A stretch of 64,000 nt of DNA from an uncultured Bacteroidales bacterium (GTDB lineage Bacteria > Bacteroidota > Bacteroidia > Bacteroidales > Bacteroidaceae): contig CALZJF010000006.1 in assembly GCA_945787885.1 (NCBI GenBank), forward strand, positions 28,377-92,376. The letters run 5' to 3'. This document shows, one piece after another, positions 51,591-62,195 of the stretch. Position numbers and translations under genes: made by a program. Below the pieces are notes generated by a model. That model worked only from the letters and a program-made list of their open reading frames with translations, was not told the DNA's origin and did no database searches. How positions within the stretch are numbered: position 1 is the stretch's first letter; each line of letters begins with the position of its first letter.

Positions 51591-53234
51591 ATGAACCTGT
51601 TTGTCAGAAAACCCATTGACGTCCTGCTGCGCGAAGCAGAGAACGAGGGAGGGAAAGGACTGAAGCGCGTGCTGGGACCGTTCGCCCTCATCTCGCTGGG
51701 AGTGGGCGTCATCATCGGTGCCGGACTGTTCAGCGTCACGGGCAGTGTGGCAGGTGCGCACGCCGGCCCCGCCATCACGATTTCTTTCGTCCTCGCCGCC
51801 ATCGCCTGTGGCCTGGCAGGACTCTGCTATGCCGAATTTGCCTCCATGCTCCCCGTGGCAGGCAGTGCCTACACCTATTCTTATGCCACGATGGGCGAAC
51901 TCGTGGCGTGGGTCATCGGATGGGACCTCGTGCTGGAATATGCCGTGGCAGCCGTCACGGTCAGCATATCCTGGAGCCAATACCTCGCCATCCTGATGCG
52001 CGATATTGGCCTGCCCCTTCCGCCTGAGCTTCTGTCGTGTCCGTCAGAGGGCGGCATCGTCTGCCTTCCTGCCATGGTGCTTGTAGTCTGCCTCAGTTTG
52101 CTCCTCGCACGCGGCACAGAGGGCAGCACCCGCTTCAACGACCTCATCGTGGCACTGAAAATCTTTGTCGTGGCAGCCTTCATCATCGTTGGATGGCAGT
52201 ACATCAAAGCCGAGAACTATGTGCCATACATCCCTGAGAATACGGGCAACTTCGGCGAGTTTGGCTGGAGCGGCATCCTGCGCGGTGCTGCCATCCTCTT
52301 CTTCGCCTACATCGGCTTCGACGCCGTCAGCACCGCAGCGCAGGAGACCATCAATCCGCGCAGGAATATGCCCATCGGCATCCTCGGAAGCCTCGTGGTC
52401 TGCACCGTCATCTATTGCCTCTTTGCCCATGTCATGACGGGCGTGGCGCCCTATACCGCCTACAGCAGCAGCGATATGGCACCCGTGGCCACCGCCGTAC
52501 ACGCCATGGGCGATGCCGACAATCCGCTGATAGACATCGTCATGTACAAGGGCACCACCATCGCCGTCCTACTGGGATATGCCAGTGTCGTCCTCGTCAT
52601 GCTGATGGGGCAGAGCCGCGTCTTCTATTCCATGAGTCGCGACGGCCTGCTTCCGCCCTTCTTCTCCCACCTCCACGCCCGCTATCACACGCCCGCCCGT
52701 TCCAATATCCTCTTTATGGTCGTCATAGCCATACTGGCAGGACTGGTGCCCGCAGACGTGGCAGGCGAAATGGTGAGCATAGGCACGCTCTTCGCCTTCA
52801 CGCTCGTCTGCACGGGCATTCTCGTCGTGCGACGCTCCATGCCCGATGCTCCGCGCGGATTCCGCACGCCGCTCGTGCCGTGGGTGCCGATGGCGGGCAT
52901 CATGTGCTGCGTAGGCATGATGCTCTTCCTCCCTGCCGACACATGGATTCGCCTCATCATCTGGATGATCATCGGGCTCGATCTCTACTCCGTCTATGGC
53001 GTGCGCCACTCCCTGCTGGCGAACAATGCTGAGGGACACCGCTCGGGGCAGACGGTGCTCAGCGTAGTGGGCGTATTCCTCTCCTTCCTCTGCCTGATTC
53101 TTGCCTCGTGGCATCAGGAGACCATCGGGTGGAACCACGTCGGGGTGCTCTTCGTCTTCACCGCCATCTTTGGCATTCTCCACGCCGGCTACTTCATTAC
53201 CCGCCTTTCGTGGAAGAAAAAGGATCGAAATTAA
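51591..53234 (+). CDS. APC-superfamily amino acid permease (CAT type)
   Basis: The protein is 547 residues with about 14 transmembrane helices. The first helix holds the APC substrate motif LGVGVIIGAGLFSVTG (about residues 37-52), followed by GPAITISFVLAAIACGLAGLCYAEFASMLP-type helices, then GSAYTYSYATMGELVAWVIG. The late FFAYIGFDAVSTAAQE and QSRVFYSMSRDGLLP are typical of cationic amino acid transporters. Substrate cannot be told. Placed downstream of the ATP-grasp-like gene. Confidence 0.9.
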   Translation: MNLFVRKPIDVLLREAENEGGKGLKRVLGPFALISLGVGVIIGAGLFSVTGSVAGAHAGPAITISFVLAAIACGLAGLCYAEFASMLPVAGSAYTYSYATMGELVAWVIGWDLVLEYAVAAVTVSISWSQYLAILMRDIGLPLPPELLSCPSEGGIVCLPAMVLVVCLSLLLARGTEGSTRFNDLIVALKIFVVAAFIIVGWQYIKAENYVPYIPENTGNFGEFGWSGILRGAAILFFAYIGFDAVSTAAQETINPRRNMPIGILGSLVVCTVIYCLFAHVMTGVAPYTAYSSSDMAPVATAVHAMGDADNPLIDIVMYKGTTIAVLLGYASVVLVMLMGQSRVFYSMSRDGLLPPFFSHLHARYHTPARSNILFMVVIAILAGLVPADVAGEMVSIGTLFAFTLVCTGILVVRRSMPDAPRGFRTPLVPWVPMAGIMCCVGMMLFLPADTWIRLIIWMIIGLDLYSVYGVRHSLLANNAEGHRSGQTVLSVVGVFLSFLCLILASWHQETIGWNHVGVLFVFTAIFGILHAGYFITRLSWKKKDRN

Positions 53235-53298
53235 GCACTTGCGGATGGCATTCGAGCCTTATGATAAGGTGAGAGTGAGACTTTTTCGGGAGAAAACC

Positions 53299-53328
53299 TT
53301 GCGGAAGTGACGAAATAGCGTAACTTTG
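53299..53328 (+). promoter_or_regulatory. Promoter of rpsO
   Basis: TTG (53299-53301), a 19-bp spacer and TAACTTTG (53321-53328) on the plus strand, 64 bp before rpsO. The leader contains a small hairpin (TCTCCC-TT-GGGAGA) where S15 autoregulation could act, though this is only a guess. Confidence 0.65.
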
Positions 53329-53392
53329 CACGCGGTTTCTCCCTTGGGAGACTCCATCCTTTTATCTTTTATTCTATTCTTTCATTCACACC

Positions 53393-53662
53393 ATGTACTT
53401 AGATTCTGCTAAGAAGACTGAGATCTTTGGAACGTACGGAAAGTCTAACACCGACACGGGTTCTGCTGAGAGCCAGGTGGCTTTGTTCTCCTACCGTATC
53501 TCCCATCTGACGGAACACATGAAGCGCAACCGTAAAGATCATACTACTGAACGCGCACTTGTAAAACTCGTAGGTAAGCGCCGCGCGCTGCTCCGTTATC
53601 TCAAGGAGCGCGACATCGAGCGTTATCGCGCCATCGTGAAGAGCCTCGGCCTCCGCAAGTAA
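53393..53662 (+). CDS. rpsO: Ribosomal protein uS15
   Basis: The protein is 89 residues, the standard length. GTYGKSNTDTGSAESQVALF and HLTEHMKRNRKDHTTERALV, then VGKRRALLRYLKERD are classic S15 sequence. It binds the 16S rRNA three-way junction at an early step of 30S assembly. Own promoter and terminator. Confidence 0.98.
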   Translation: MYLDSAKKTEIFGTYGKSNTDTGSAESQVALFSYRISHLTEHMKRNRKDHTTERALVKLVGKRRALLRYLKERDIERYRAIVKSLGLRK

Positions 53663-53694
53663 ATTGCCGGACTACGATTTGCAATCAAAACAAG

Positions 53695-53740
53695 AAATCC
53701 CGATACCGACACATGTGGTCAGTATCGGGATTTTTCGGCT
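53695..53740 (+). terminator. Terminator of rpsO
   Basis: A 16-bp stem (AAATCCCGATACYGAC, 53695-53710, with 53719-53734; one mismatch) ending in a T run. Confidence 0.9.
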
Positions 53741-53885
53741 TTCTGCTATCGCCTCCCCCCTACTTAAGGCGTGATAGTCAAGGGCTTTCTATGACCCGCT
53801 CCCAGCAAATTTTCAAGTTACTCCTTGATATTCACCGTTTTTTCAGTGTAATATCTACATGGGAAAGGTAAAAAGTTCTGTAAAA

Positions 53886-53917
53886 TTTGTGCCTTCACCT
53901 ATTGATTTGTAAATTTG
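53886..53917 (+). promoter_or_regulatory. Promoter of leuS
   Basis: TTTG (53886-53889), a 20-bp spacer and TAAATTTG (53910-53917) on the plus strand, about 120 bp before leuS. Confidence 0.75.
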
Positions 53918-54035
53918 CAACCTCTTTTTAGCCAATTCTGCTGCAGCCCACGGGCGAGAAAATGCTGGCAGACTCGGCATACAGCCAACGAACACTATAG
54001 AAAGACAAACACTGACAGACAAATACTGACAGAAA

Positions 54036-56888
54036 ATGGAATACAATTTCAGAGACATTGAGGCCCGCTGGCGAAAACAGTGGGCAGACGAAGGAACCTA
54101 CCGCGTCAGCGAATGCAGCAGCAAGCCGAAATTCTACGTCCTCAACATGTTTCCCTATCCTTCGGGAGCAGGACTGCACGTAGGACACCCACTCGGATAC
54201 ATTGCCAGCGATATCTATGCGCGCTACAAACGGCTGAAAGGCTTCAATGTGCTCGACCCTATGGGATATGATGCCTACGGACTCCCCGCTGAGCAGTATG
54301 CCATTCAGACCGGACAGCATCCTGAAAAGACGACTACGCAGAACATTGCACGGTATCGCGAGCAGCTCGACAAGATAGGATTCTGCTTCGACTGGAGCCG
54401 TGAGGTGCGCACTTGCGACCCGGCCTACTACAAATGGACGCAGTGGGCTTTCCAAAAGATGTTCAACAGTTTCTTCTGCAACCGTTGCCAGCAGGCACAG
54501 CCCATTGAGCAGCTCGTAGAGCATTTCTGCGAAAAGGGTACGGAAGGACTGGATGCTGCCTGCGGCGAGGAGCTTTGTTTCACTGCGGAAGAGTGGAAGG
54601 CGATGGACGAGCAGCAGCAGTATGATGTGCTGATGAACTATCGAATCGCTTATCTCGGCGAGACCATGGTGAACTGGTGTGCTGAGCTCGGCACCGTGCT
54701 GGCAAACGATGAGGTGGTGGAAGGCGTCAGCGTGCGCGGCGGATACCCCGTGGAGCAGAAAAAGATGAGGCAGTGGTGCCTCAGAGTGAGCGCATATTGC
54801 CAGCGACTCCTCGACGGACTCGACACGCTGCAGTGGACTGACAGCATCAAGGAGACACAGCGCAACTGGATTGGACGTTCGGAGGGTACGGAGATGAAGT
54901 TCCGCCTGAAGGATTCTGACGAGACGTTCACCATCTTCACGACTCGCGCTGACACCATCTTCGGCGTCACCTTCATGGTGCTTGCTCCTGAGAGCGAACT
55001 CGTGAAGAAGTTTACGACGAAGGAGCAGCGCGAGGCTGTGGAAGAATACGTCAGATATGTGAAGGGGCGCACCGAGCGTGAGCGCATGATAGACCACAAG
55101 GTGACGGGTGTTTTCACGGGAAGCTATGCCGTCAATCCCTTCACGGGTGCTGATGTGCCCATTTGGGTGAGTGAATATGTGCTGGCAGGCTATGGCACGG
55201 GTGCCATCATGGCAGTGCCGGCACACGACAGCAGAGACTATGCCTTCGCACGCCACTTCAATCTGCCCATCATTCCTCTTATAGAAGGAGCCGATGTCAG
55301 TGAGCAGAGTTTCGATGCGAAGGAGGGAATCGTGGGCAATTCTCCCGCCGAGGGCGTGGAGACGCTGGCAGGATTCTCCCTTAACGGGCTGACCGTCAAG
55401 GAGGCTATTGCCCGCACGAAGGCTTTCGTCACAGAACAGGGACTTGGCAGAGTGAAGGTGAACTATCGTCTGCGCGATGCCATCTTCAGTCGTCAGCGTT
55501 ATTGGGGCGAGCCCTTCCCCGTATATTATAAGAACGGGCGTGCCACGATGATTCCCGAAGAGTGCCTGCCGCTGGAATTGCCGCAGGTGGCCGACTTCAA
55601 GCCGACGGCCACGGGCGAGCCGCCATTGGGCAACGCTCAGCTTTGGGCGTGGGACGAGGAGAAGCGCGAAGTGGTGGATAAGGCGCTCATTGATAACTGC
55701 CGCGTGTTCCCCATTGAGCTTTATACGATGCCAGGATTCGCAGGCTCCAGTGCGTACTTCCTGAGATATATGGATCCGCACAACAGTGAGGCACTCGTAG
55801 GGAAGACGGCAAATGAATACTGGAAGAATGTCGATTTGTACGTCGGCGGCAGCGAACATGCTACGGGTCACCTCATCTATTCCCGCTTCTGGAATAAATT
55901 CCTCTACGACCTCGGAGTGGCTTGTATGGAAGAGCCGTTCCAGAAACTCGTGAACCAGGGTATGATTCAGGGACGTTCGAATTTCGTCTATCGCGTGAAG
56001 GAGTCAAACACCTTCGTTACGCTGGGCAAGAGTGGCGATTACGATGTGACACCGATACATGTGGATGTGAACATCGTGAAGAATGATGTCCTCGACGTGG
56101 AAGCCTTCAAGCAGTGGAGACCGGAGTATGCTACGGCAGAGTTTATTCTGGAAGACGATGGTCGCTACGTCTGCGGATGGGCGGTAGAGAAGATGTCGAA
56201 GTCGATGTACAACGTGGTGAATCCGGATGTCATCGTCGAAAAATATGGGGCTGACACCCTCCGCCTCTATGAGATGTTCCTCGGCCCCGTAGAGCAGAGT
56301 AAGCCTTGGGATACCAATGGCATCGACGGGTGCTTCCGATTCTTGAAAAAAGCATGGGGACTCTTCTGGGTAAAGGATGCTGATACTCTGAGCGTCAATG
56401 ACGATGAGCCTACGCGCGATAACCTCAAGACCTTGCACCGCCTTATCAAAAAGGTGGGCGAAGACATCGAGGCTTTCTCCTACAATACCAGCATTCCCGC
56501 TTTCATGGTCGCCGTAGGCGAACTGCAGCAGCAGAAGTGCCATAGTCGCAAGGTGTTGGAGCAGTTGGTAGTGCTGATGGCACCATTCACACCTCATTTC
56601 AGCGAGGAGCTTTGGCGTGCCCTCGGCCACGACACTACCGTCTGCGATGCTCCTTGGCCTGAGCTTTGCGAGGAATATCTCAAGGAAGACAGCGTGATGC
56701 TCGGTGTGCAGTTCAACGGCAAGGTGCGTTTCAGCATGGAGTTTCCGGCTGAGGCTACCCCTGAGCAAATGCGCGAGATGGCAGAGGCTGCCCCCGAGGC
56801 TGCAAAATATCTGGAAGGTATGCAGGTGGTGAAGGTGGTTGCCGTGCCGAAACGCATTGTCAACTTCGTTGTGAAGCCTGCCAAATAG
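54036..56888 (+). CDS. leuS: Leucyl-tRNA synthetase
   Basis: The protein is 950 residues, somewhat longer than E. coli LeuRS (860), as is common in Bacteroidota. Class I motifs are [18 protein letters not shown] (HIGH as HVGH, about residues 42-59) and [15 protein letters not shown] (KMSKS). The editing domain includes the conserved threonine-rich [17 protein letters not shown]. It attaches leucine to tRNA-Leu. It is first in a run leuS-yitT-glycosyltransferase-rdgB-porZ. Confidence 0.97.
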   Translation: MEYNFRDIEARWRKQWADEGTYRVSECSSKPKFYVLNMFPYPSGAGLHVGHPLGYIASDIYARYKRLKGFNVLDPMGYDAYGLPAEQYAIQTGQHPEKTTTQNIARYREQLDKIGFCFDWSREVRTCDPAYYKWTQWAFQKMFNSFFCNRCQQAQPIEQLVEHFCEKGTEGLDAACGEELCFTAEEWKAMDEQQQYDVLMNYRIAYLGETMVNWCAELGTVLANDEVVEGVSVRGGYPVEQKKMRQWCLRVSAYCQRLLDGLDTLQWTDSIKETQRNWIGRSEGTEMKFRLKDSDETFTIFTTRADTIFGVTFMVLAPESELVKKFTTKEQREAVEEYVRYVKGRTERERMIDHKVTGVFTGSYAVNPFTGADVPIWVSEYVLAGYGTGAIMAVPAHDSRDYAFARHFNLPIIPLIEGADVSEQSFDAKEGIVGNSPAEGVETLAGFSLNGLTVKEAIARTKAFVTEQGLGRVKVNYRLRDAIFSRQRYWGEPFPVYYKNGRATMIPEECLPLELPQVADFKPTATGEPPLGNAQLWAWDEEKREVVDKALIDNCRVFPIELYTMPGFAGSSAYFLRYMDPHNSEALVGKTANEYWKNVDLYVGGSEHATGHLIYSRFWNKFLYDLGVACMEEPFQKLVNQGMIQGRSNFVYRVKESNTFVTLGKSGDYDVTPIHVDVNIVKNDVLDVEAFKQWRPEYATAEFILEDDGRYVCGWAVEKMSKSMYNVVNPDVIVEKYGADTLRLYEMFLGPVEQSKPWDTNGIDGCFRFLKKAWGLFWVKDADTLSVNDDEPTRDNLKTLHRLIKKVGEDIEAFSYNTSIPAFMVAVGELQQQKCHSRKVLEQLVVLMAPFTPHFSEELWRALGHDTTVCDAPWPELCEEYLKEDSVMLGVQFNGKVRFSMEFPAEATPEQMREMAEAAPEAAKYLEGMQVVKVVAVPKRIVNFVVKPAK

Positions 56889-56959
56889 ACTATGCTTGGG
56901 CACTGGAGTCGCTGTGTTGCCCGTCGAGCAGACAGCGACTCCTCGTGGCCAGACTCTTG

Positions 56960-56992
56960 TTCGCGCGCGTACACGCGCACGCGTAATATATA
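56960..56992. repeat. Alternating purine-pyrimidine tract after leuS
   Basis: CGCGCGCGTACACGCGCACGCG-type alternation joined to a TA tract. It is the fourth such tract in the window. Confidence 0.5.
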
Positions 56993-57080
56993 TGTAGGTG
57001 TCTGTGGCGGATAAAATAGATAATCTTGCTGCAGTGCTTTCTCTTCCTATCATCCATCAACTATTGTCTGTTGAGAGAAT

Positions 57081-58091
57081 ATGACATTTTCCATCAAGAC
57101 GAGTCTGTCAAGAGACATCGCTGACTATTCAGTCATCACCATCGGTCTGCTTCTTTACGCCGTTGGCTTTAATTGTTTTCTCCTTCCCTTTGAGGTCGCA
57201 ACGGGTGGCTTAGCGGGTGCTGGTGCGATTATCTTCTATGCCACTGGCTTTTGGAAGGTGCAGTACACCTATTTCCTTTGCAACATCCTCCTGCTCGTAG
57301 CAGCTGTGAAGATTTTGGGATGGAAATTCTGTATCAAGACCATCTTTGCCGTCTTTATGCTCACCTTCCTGCTCTCGGCTACGGAGGGGTTGATGCAATG
57401 GTTCTACAGGCTGAGCCCTGATTTCTTTCCCAGTTTCAACGAGCATGTACGGCTGCCGCAGCTCACGGACAATGCTTTCATGAGCACCATCTTCGGCGCT
57501 GCCCTCTGCGGTTTAGGCATTGCCCTTGTGTTCGGGCGTGGCGGTAGTACGGGCGGAACGGATATCATCGCTTCCATCACCCACAAATATCGCGACATCT
57601 CGCTCGGAACGGTGATGATGATTTGCGACGTCCTCATCATCACCTCATCCATGCTCTTGCCGGGAGCCAATCTTGTGCAACTTATCTATGGTTACACTAC
57701 GCTCCTCGTGACGAACCTGACGCTCGACTATGTGTATAACAGCAAACGACAGTCGGTGCAGTTCCTCATTATCTCCAAAAAGTATGAGGAAATAGCCACT
57801 GCCATCAATATCTATCACCGCGGAGTCACCGTGCTTGATGCCACAGGATGGTACACAAAGCAGCCAACAAAGGTGCTGATGGTGCTGACGCGGAAGAATG
57901 AGAGCAATCATATCTTTGCCATTATCCAGAGCATCGACCGTGCTGCCTTCGTCTCGCAGACGCGTGCTGCAGCCGTCTTCGGCGATGGCTTCGACACCAT
58001 GCGCCGTATGAAGGTGAAAGACCAGAAGGTGCAGGCTGCGCTGGCTGACTCGCACCATGACTTCGAGCAGAAGGAATGCAGCAAAAATTGA
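57081..58091 (+). CDS. YitT family membrane protein (DUF161/DUF2179)
   Basis: The protein is 336 residues. Five or six transmembrane helices (about residues 18-220) include the family phrases GFNCFLLPFEVATGGLAGAG and GIALVFGRGGSTGGTDIIA. A cytoplasmic DUF2179 domain follows (about 225-315: VQFLIISKKYEEIATAI, RGVTVLDATGWYTKQPTKVL). Function unknown; transport or sensing is suspected. Its 3' end overlaps the next gene by 16 bp. Confidence 0.92.
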   Translation: MTFSIKTSLSRDIADYSVITIGLLLYAVGFNCFLLPFEVATGGLAGAGAIIFYATGFWKVQYTYFLCNILLLVAAVKILGWKFCIKTIFAVFMLTFLLSATEGLMQWFYRLSPDFFPSFNEHVRLPQLTDNAFMSTIFGAALCGLGIALVFGRGGSTGGTDIIASITHKYRDISLGTVMMICDVLIITSSMLLPGANLVQLIYGYTTLLVTNLTLDYVYNSKRQSVQFLIISKKYEEIATAINIYHRGVTVLDATGWYTKQPTKVLMVLTRKNESNHIFAIIQSIDRAAFVSQTRAAAVFGDGFDTMRRMKVKDQKVQAALADSHHDFEQKECSKN

Positions 58092-58885
58092 CAGTCGTAC
58101 CGCAGGGGGGCTTGTGTAACCGCCTCAGACTCCTCTTCTCTATCATGGAGGCTGAAGCCTTCGGAGCACGAAATATCAGCATACATTGGGCGAAGAATGC
58201 TGAATGCAGGGCTTGGTTTGAAGAGCTTTTTGAGACGGTTGATACTGAAAATCTTCGCGTCGTACATAGAAAATGGTGGGCTATCCCAATACGTCGGCAG
58301 AACCTGTGGGTGCCTGGATTCATCAGAGGCTTGATGGGCTACGGCAGGCAGTATGTAAATTATCTGCCAGAGAGCGATGAAGCCTTCAAAAGCCTGCTCC
58401 AGCGTCAGCGACGCATCTACATCTCGTCGGGATTCAGCCTTTGCGAATATTCTCAACAGACGATGTCGCGCCTGAAGCCCTTGCCCGCTTTGCGAAGACG
58501 CATTGATGAACTCGTGGCCAGATGCGGGGAGCGAGCCATCGGCGTACACATCCGACGCACTGACAATGTGGTGTCCATGCAGCACAGTACGCCCGACGGA
58601 TTTCGACGCGCCATGTGGCGAGCCATGCAGCAGCATCCAGAAGCCCGGTTCTTCCTTGCTACGGACGATGCTGCATTGAAGGCTGAACTTCTCAGCGAGT
58701 TTGGTGAGCGAATCGTCACCCAGCAGACTGAAGTGAGGCGAGATACGGTTGAAGGTATGCGCGATGCCGTCGTTGACCTTTGGTGTCTCGCTGCCACACA
58801 ACGCATCATCGGCTCTTACTGGAGCTCCTTCACGGATATTGCTGCAGAATTGGGTGGCATATCAGCAGAAATCGTTATGGATTGA
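58076..58885 (+). CDS. Putative fucosyltransferase-superfamily glycosyltransferase
   Basis: The protein is 269 residues. The N-terminal QGGLCNRLRLLFSIMEAEAF is a variant of the GGLGNR start of GT11/GT23-like fucosyltransferases. The diagnostic GDP-fucose motif HxRRxD is present in AIGVHIRRTDNVVS (about residues 155-168), followed by RFFLATDDAALKAEL and DLWCLAATQRIIGSYWSSF. The gene overlaps yitT by 16 bp and stands between yitT and rdgB, which are usually adjacent in this order in relatives. It may be an added cargo gene. Donor and acceptor are unknown. Confidence 0.72.
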   Translation: MQQKLTVVPQGGLCNRLRLLFSIMEAEAFGARNISIHWAKNAECRAWFEELFETVDTENLRVVHRKWWAIPIRRQNLWVPGFIRGLMGYGRQYVNYLPESDEAFKSLLQRQRRIYISSGFSLCEYSQQTMSRLKPLPALRRRIDELVARCGERAIGVHIRRTDNVVSMQHSTPDGFRRAMWRAMQQHPEARFFLATDDAALKAELLSEFGERIVTQQTEVRRDTVEGMRDAVVDLWCLAATQRIIGSYWSSFTDIAAELGGISAEIVMD

Positions 58886-58995
58886 CGTGCAAGGAGGAGT
58901 AGGGCCTTGCGGCGGAAAAGATTTCTGCCTGCCAGGAAATACATAGCTTTAACGATGGGACTTATAGCCCCCACCTATACTTACAAAAAAGAAAC

Positions 58996-59574
58996 ATGAA
59001 ACTCGTAATTGCTACCAATAACGCTCATAAATTGTCTGAAATCAGAGACATCCTTGGGCAGAAGGTCGAACTGCTCAGTCTGGCAGACATTGATTGCTAC
59101 GACGATATCCCCGAGACATCAGACACGCTCGAAGGCAACGCATTGCAGAAGGCGCGCTATATCTATGAAAGATATGGATTAGACGTCTTTGCTGACGATA
59201 CGGGACTTGAGGTTACTGCGCTCAATGGGCGTCCTGGTGTCTTCACTGCTCGATATGCCTTCCCCGACAGACATGATACGGAGGCCAACACGACGAAGCT
59301 TCTCGGCGAGCTTGATGGCGTGGCTGACCGTACCGCACGTTTTCGTACGGCCATTGCCCTGATTTTGGATGGCAAAGAGCATGTCTTTGAAGGAATCGTC
59401 AATGGCGAGATTGCCACGGAGCGCAGAGGTACTGATGGCTTTGGCTACGACCCCGTCTTTATTCCAGAAGATACGGGCAAGACGTTTGCAGAATTGGGCG
59501 TAGAGCAGAAGAATCAGATGTCGCACCGCGCCAGAGCCGTGCGCAAACTCTGCGATTTTATTTTGGCACTCTGA
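58996..59574 (+). CDS. rdgB: dITP/XTP pyrophosphatase RdgB (HAM1)
   Basis: The protein is 192 residues. It opens [19 protein letters not shown]. Key parts are [34 protein letters not shown], the catalytic [16 protein letters not shown] and the family ending [11 protein letters not shown], where the common SHR is kept. It removes non-canonical purine nucleotides (dITP, XTP) before they enter DNA or RNA. Confidence 0.96.
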   Translation: MKLVIATNNAHKLSEIRDILGQKVELLSLADIDCYDDIPETSDTLEGNALQKARYIYERYGLDVFADDTGLEVTALNGRPGVFTARYAFPDRHDTEANTTKLLGELDGVADRTARFRTAIALILDGKEHVFEGIVNGEIATERRGTDGFGYDPVFIPEDTGKTFAELGVEQKNQMSHRARAVRKLCDFILAL

Positions 59575-59616
59575 GTCTTTGCTGACCTTAGATGTTTCTT
59601 CATGTCAAGATAATAG

Positions 59617-59813
59617 TTAAGGTAGGTTCTATAAATTAGCTTGCGATGTATTTGCGACTATAGTGCCGTAGTTTTTTGTTTTTCACGAGGGAGCGTAGCG
59701 GGCTACGTGACTGAATGAAAGACAAAAAGATACGGTGCGAGAGGCGTGAAGACATCCAAGTGAAACAGAAACACTGCCTTACATTGAAAACTAATTTATA
59801 GAACCTACCTTAA
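59617..59813 (+). mobile_element. Fold-back element, copy 4
   Basis: The inverted ends extend to TTAAGGTAGG...CCTACCTTAA, 197 bp in all. Nearly identical body to copies 2 and 5. Ends 16 bp before the PorZ-like start codon and is in the same sense. Confidence 0.87.
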
Positions 59814-59828
59814 GTATAAATACTTTTT

Positions 59829-62195
59829 ATGAGCAGATTTATATTTATCCTGTTCCTCGTGTTCCTGCCTTTCGTCATTCCCGTTCAGGCAGCCCCCTAC
59901 GATGTATGGTCCTCATACTATAATCTCCGCTCTGCATCGCAAATTGTAGATGCGGGCGACCGTGTCTTTGCGCTGATGAATGACAATGTAGTGGTGTATG
60001 ATGTGAAGACGGGCGAGGTGAAGACCGTTGACAAGGTTTCGGAGGGATTGTCAGATGCCGGAGTGGCTTTCATTGGGTATAGCCGTAGCCAGAAGAGTCT
60101 CGTCATTGTCTATCAAAATGGCAATATCGACGTTTGGCGGGTTGATAGAGACGAGGTTGTCAATGTGCCGCAGTTTAAGGATAATCCTGATAATGTGTTC
60201 GGACTGAACAATCTCTTTGTCAACGACGATGATGCTGTCATCAGTACGGACGAGGGCGTTATATGGCTTTCCGTCAAAGATGCCGTCATCATCGGGCGCT
60301 ATGCCGTGGGTAAGTGTTCTTCAGGCGGTGTCTTCGGTGGATATATCTATGCAGGCACGACGGCTGATGGCACCAAACGCGCAGCTTTGTCAAGCAATCT
60401 CCTCGATAGCTCTGTCTGGCAGACTTTCGGTGGTGGTGAAGTCACGGATATGTGCGTCCTCGGCGACAGGATGTTCTATGTCATTGCCTATAGTTACAGT
60501 ACGAACAACTATAAGATCTATGGCCTTTGGTCAGTCTCACCCAAGGAGGGCAAGAAGCATGTGCTGATGGAAAAGTTCACAGACCTTACGGGCAATGAGC
60601 ATCGGGTAGTAGCATTGCGTGCGGGGAACATCCTTGAAATTTCAAAAGACGACATCACCAATCCTAAGCAGTATGATATTGCTGAAGACTATCAGGTCAT
60701 TACGCCCTGTGGAAAGGCGGACGGCTATTGGACTTCTACCATTTCGGCAGCATTGCAGCACTGCAACTATGCTCAGGCTTCTGGGCTTGTGCCCGACCAA
60801 ACGCCTATCGAAGGCGATGGGCCCTTCTGTGAATATCCCTACTTCATGAGATATTACAACGGAAAACTCTATGTGGCTGGTGGACGTACTGACCCTGACG
60901 ACAAGGAACACCATACCTACAACGCCATGTATATGACCGAAGATGGCGTTTGGCATGAGATGGAACGCCCCACCGAGGAAGGCGGATGGCTGAAGAAGCG
61001 TGTAGAGGTATTTCAGGATGCTACTTCCATCGTAGAAGATGTGGCTGACCCTACACACCATTTCGTCACCTCTGGTCGTCATGGTGTCTTCGAGTATCGC
61101 AATGATAAGCTTGTGGCACAATATACGCAGGGAAATTCGCCTATCGAGTCCTGCTCATCGAGCAAGAGTCATGACTTTGTGCGCACTGATGCTGCACTGA
61201 TGGACAGTCAGGGCAATCTTTTCGTTGCCAATGATGCACGAGACACGGTCATCTGGTGTCGAAAACCGTCAGGAAAATGGATTCCTTTCTATTATCCCAC
61301 TATCAGCAATGCGGGAAATATGGAGAAATCTATCATCGACAGCAAAGGGCGCCTATGGTTCGTCAACCGACGCTATGATGGCAACTGCCATGGTGGTGTC
61401 TTGCGCATTGATTATGGCGCGTCCGTTGATGATACCTCTGACGATGACTATGCCTTCGTCGAAAAATTCGTCAATCAGGACAATACTTCTTTCTCCTTCC
61501 AAGTGGCTAACTGTCTGGCGCAGGATAAGGACGACCGTATATGGATTGGTACCGACGGCGGACTGGTCGTTGTCGATGACCCTGACCAATGGAGTGAGAG
61601 CAGTAGTTTCCGCATCACGCAGGTGAAAGTGCCGCGCAACGATGGTACGAACTATGCCGACTATCTTCTTAGTGCAGTTAATATCACTGCCATTGCCATC
61701 GATGGAGCTAACCGTAAGTGGATTGGAACCGCCGGCGACGGCGTTTATTTCCTCTCTCCCGATGGTATCACCCAGTATCATCATTTCACCAAGGAGAATA
61801 GTCCGCTGATTTCAAACAATATCCATTCCATTGTCTGCCATCCTAAGTCTGGAGAGGTGTTCATTGCCACTGACCTCGGAATGCTTAGCTATCAGAGCGA
61901 TGCCTCCGAGGCTGAATCTGTCCTTTCCAGAGATAACCTGAGGGTTTACCCCAACCCTGTTCGTCCCGATTATAACGGTCCCATTGTTCTTGATGGGCTG
62001 GTCTATGACTGCGATGTCAAAGTTGTGGCAGTTGGAGGACAGGCTGTTGCCGCCGGCACCAGCAACGGCGGAACTTTCACCTGGGATGGTCGTGGCAGCA
62101 ACGGTCAGCGAGTGGCGAGCGGTGTCTATCATTTTATGATTACCACGTCAGACGGTAAAGAGACCGTAGCAGCGAAGGTTGCCGTCATCAGATAA
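59829..62195 (+). CDS. porZ: PorZ-like T9SS surface component (two beta-propellers, T9SS C-terminal domain)
   Basis: The protein is 788 residues with a signal peptide ending near VQAAPY (about residue 22), close to the length of P. gingivalis PorZ. The first propeller starts VWSSYYNLRSASQIVDAGDR and continues VFALMNDNVVVYDVKTGEV, then EGLSDAGVAFIGYS, IVYQNGNIDVWRV. Two-component-regulator-type propeller blades follow (DDRIWIGTDGGLVVVDDP, RKWIGTAGDGVYFLSPDG). The C-terminal beta domain (RVYPNPVRPDYNG ... SGVYHFMITTSDGKE) fits a T9SS sorting domain. PorZ delivers A-LPS to the attachment complex in P. gingivalis. A generic T9SS propeller cargo is the alternative. Fold-back elements flank the gene. 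Confidence 0.75.
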   Translation: MSRFIFILFLVFLPFVIPVQAAPYDVWSSYYNLRSASQIVDAGDRVFALMNDNVVVYDVKTGEVKTVDKVSEGLSDAGVAFIGYSRSQKSLVIVYQNGNIDVWRVDRDEVVNVPQFKDNPDNVFGLNNLFVNDDDAVISTDEGVIWLSVKDAVIIGRYAVGKCSSGGVFGGYIYAGTTADGTKRAALSSNLLDSSVWQTFGGGEVTDMCVLGDRMFYVIAYSYSTNNYKIYGLWSVSPKEGKKHVLMEKFTDLTGNEHRVVALRAGNILEISKDDITNPKQYDIAEDYQVITPCGKADGYWTSTISAALQHCNYAQASGLVPDQTPIEGDGPFCEYPYFMRYYNGKLYVAGGRTDPDDKEHHTYNAMYMTEDGVWHEMERPTEEGGWLKKRVEVFQDATSIVEDVADPTHHFVTSGRHGVFEYRNDKLVAQYTQGNSPIESCSSSKSHDFVRTDAALMDSQGNLFVANDARDTVIWCRKPSGKWIPFYYPTISNAGNMEKSIIDSKGRLWFVNRRYDGNCHGGVLRIDYGASVDDTSDDDYAFVEKFVNQDNTSFSFQVANCLAQDKDDRIWIGTDGGLVVVDDPDQWSESSSFRITQVKVPRNDGTNYADYLLSAVNITAIAIDGANRKWIGTAGDGVYFLSPDGITQYHHFTKENSPLISNNIHSIVCHPKSGEVFIATDLGMLSYQSDASEAESVLSRDNLRVYPNPVRPDYNGPIVLDGLVYDCDVKVVAVGGQAVAAGTSNGGTFTWDGRGSNGQRVASGVYHFMITTSDGKETVAAKVAVIR

